From positions 1 through 58,479 of the forward strand of contig JBAWVO010000001.1 of the NCBI GenBank assembly GCA_037147235.1: a stretch of 58,479 nt of DNA, in the 5' to 3' direction. Of the stretch, positions 57,711-58,479 are shown one piece after another (position 1 is the first letter of the stretch; the number at the start of each line of letters is the position of its first letter). The DNA is from JANXQG01 sp037147235. Lineage in GTDB: Bacteria > Planctomycetota > Planctomycetia > Pirellulales > Thermoguttaceae. A program made the translations under genes and the position numbers. The notes under the pieces were generated by a model. That model ran no database searches and was not told the DNA's origin. It saw nothing but the letters and a program-made list of their open reading frames with translations.

Positions 57711-57937
57711 TCCCGCCAATTCCGTTTCTGTGCCTCGGGCTGCTGCCGGCCCTTGGACATGAAATCCTCCGATAGCTCCTGAACACCTTCGAGAAACAGC
57801 TCCCAGGGATCGCGGGAAATGACAAGAAAGCCTTCCGGGGTCTTCTTCAAATAGACCTCATCGCAGTCCACGCGGAATTCCTTCGGAAGGCGAATGGCTT
57901 GGCTGCGTCCGTTCTTGAAAACCTTAGCCGTCTGCAT
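57707..57937 (-). CDS. vapB: VapB-type antitoxin
   Basis: A 76-residue protein beginning MQTAKVFKNGRSQAIRLPKE, the AbrB/SpoVT-like DNA-binding domain of VapB, followed by a short C-terminal part (WELFLEGVQELSEDFMSKGR) that would wrap the toxin. The stop overlaps the vapC start, so the pair is co-translated, as usual for such modules. VapB normally represses its own promoter, which lies above 57937 in an A/T-rich stretch near 57970-57990. Confidence 0.92.
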   Translation of the reverse strand: MQTAKVFKNGRSQAIRLPKEFRVDCDEVYLKKTPEGFLVISRDPWELFLEGVQELSEDFMSKGRQQPEAQKRNWRE

Positions 57938-58034
57938 GATGTGGATTCCCTTCGCATGGATGGGCTGATATATACCAAATGATAGATCACAACGGGCCGG
58001 TTGTCAAGACGGTTTAAGGGAAGAAAGGGAGAAG

Positions 58035-58155
58035 GGTGCAGGAACGTACTCCGGCAAGCTGAAGTGGTTTGGGAACTCGGGTTGCGGATTTGACAGGTGG
58101 AGGTTAGATTTGGGGCGTACTTGGGCAAGTTGGAACCTTTGGAAAGAAATCTACG
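58035..58155 (+). mobile_element. Putative left end of an ISKra4-type insertion sequence
   Basis: The stretch starts GGGTGCAGGAACGTACTCCG and contains a second imperfect copy of the same words (GGGCGTACTTGGGCAAG) near 58111. It leads directly into the transposase start. Because the right end is outside the window, the terminal inverted repeat and the exact boundary cannot be confirmed. Confidence 0.45.
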
Positions 58156-58479
58156 ATGAGCAAGGACGCTCGAAACGGCGATTTGGAACTGACGGCAGAG
58201 GAAAAAGCGAAGTTCAGCGAACTGGTGGCATTGCTGGCAGAGCGTGGCTTCGGGGCGGCTGGACCGCCGCGGGAAACCAGCTTTGCACAGATGGAACGGT
58301 TTGGGCATCAAGCTGGACAGATGGTGGCCCGGGCGATCGATGCCCGACTGGCTGAGCAGCATGCGGCGCACTTCGCGGGCGAGGAGCCCTGTCATGCCTG
58401 CGGTGAGAAATATCTGCCGAAAGAGAACCTGCACGATTTGGGGTTACAGACAGAGGACGGCGAAGTCAAACTTCGCGAG
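58156..58479 (+). CDS. ISKra4-family transposase, N-terminal part, cut by window edge
   Basis: Open for 108 codons from the ATG at 58156 to the right edge. The sequence has FAQMERFGHQAGQMVARAID and ARLAEQHAAHFAGEEPCHAC followed by GEKYLP, which I recognise as the N-terminal region of ISKra4-type transposases, including the CHACG zinc-like motif. The catalytic domain lies beyond the window. The next-upstream genes are vapB and vapC. Confidence 0.75.
   Translation, partial: MSKDARNGDLELTAEEKAKFSELVALLAERGFGAAGPPRETSFAQMERFGHQAGQMVARAIDARLAEQHAAHFAGEEPCHACGEKYLPKENLHDLGLQTEDGEVKLRE

Noticed and set aside
57847..58434. 195-codon minus-strand ORF overlapping vapB and the transposase start
   Set aside because: It overlaps two better supported genes in other frames and shows no domain.

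Overview
The window reads as a chromosomal segment of a free-living member of the Planctomycetota, probably a Pirellulales-like lineage (inferred from gene content, not from a marker gene). The support is a high density of exported proteins of unknown function, LamG-like plus NPCBM/NEW2-like proteins, a PQQ-type propeller protein, FGE-sulfatase-like proteins, a Tat-exported Gfo/Idh/MocA oxidoreductase, a DUF6807 (PmoA-like) protein, and protein-embedded repeat peptides of the kind seen in planctomycete proteomes. No CRISPR array, rRNA or prophage was seen.

Layout. 1-5.9 kb holds a THUMP-type RNA methyltransferase (cut by the left edge), a small Cys-rich lipoprotein, an exported alpha/beta hydrolase, an exported STN-like protein, a NUDIX hydrolase and an LmbE-type deacetylase. 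At 6.24 kb is tRNA-Asp(GTC) with a terminator, followed by about 1 kb of gene-poor, possibly decayed sequence. 7.4-13.2 kb is a complete SUF iron-sulfur assembly operon (sufB-C-D-S-U-T). 13.5-15.9 kb carries an exported protein made of two tandem homologous halves and bracketed by 23-bp direct repeats. 16.0-19.3 kb is a three-gene minus-strand cluster: two paralogous exported proteins and a DUF11-type lipoprotein. 19.5-22.2 kb has a possible LolA-like protein and a metallophosphoesterase.

22.3-42.8 kb is a block of very large exported or membrane proteins, all on the minus strand: a 1165-aa and a 2837-aa protein sharing an IPYxxL / LPYxxFxxLW module, then a LamG/NPCBM - propeller - LamG/NPCBM trio joined by ATGA overlaps, and finally a wrecked FGE-sulfatase gene. 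I could not assign a function to this block. It is the best candidate for an undescribed surface system.

43-56 kb is mixed: an XRE regulator with a palindromic candidate operator, apbE back to back with an FGE-like gene, a Gfo/Idh oxidoreductase, mnmE, a DUF6807/SGNH pair, a DUF4185-like protein, an MsbA-like ABC exporter and an HI0933-type flavoprotein. The right end has csrA, a Pro/Tyr-rich secreted protein, a vapBC pair and the start of an ISKra4-type insertion sequence.

The other striking feature is a population of short hairpin-forming repeats from many families, several of them lying in frame inside genes: mnmE, the DUF11 lipoprotein, and the 1165-aa and 2837-aa proteins. Function calls rest on motif recognition by eye; no database search was run.
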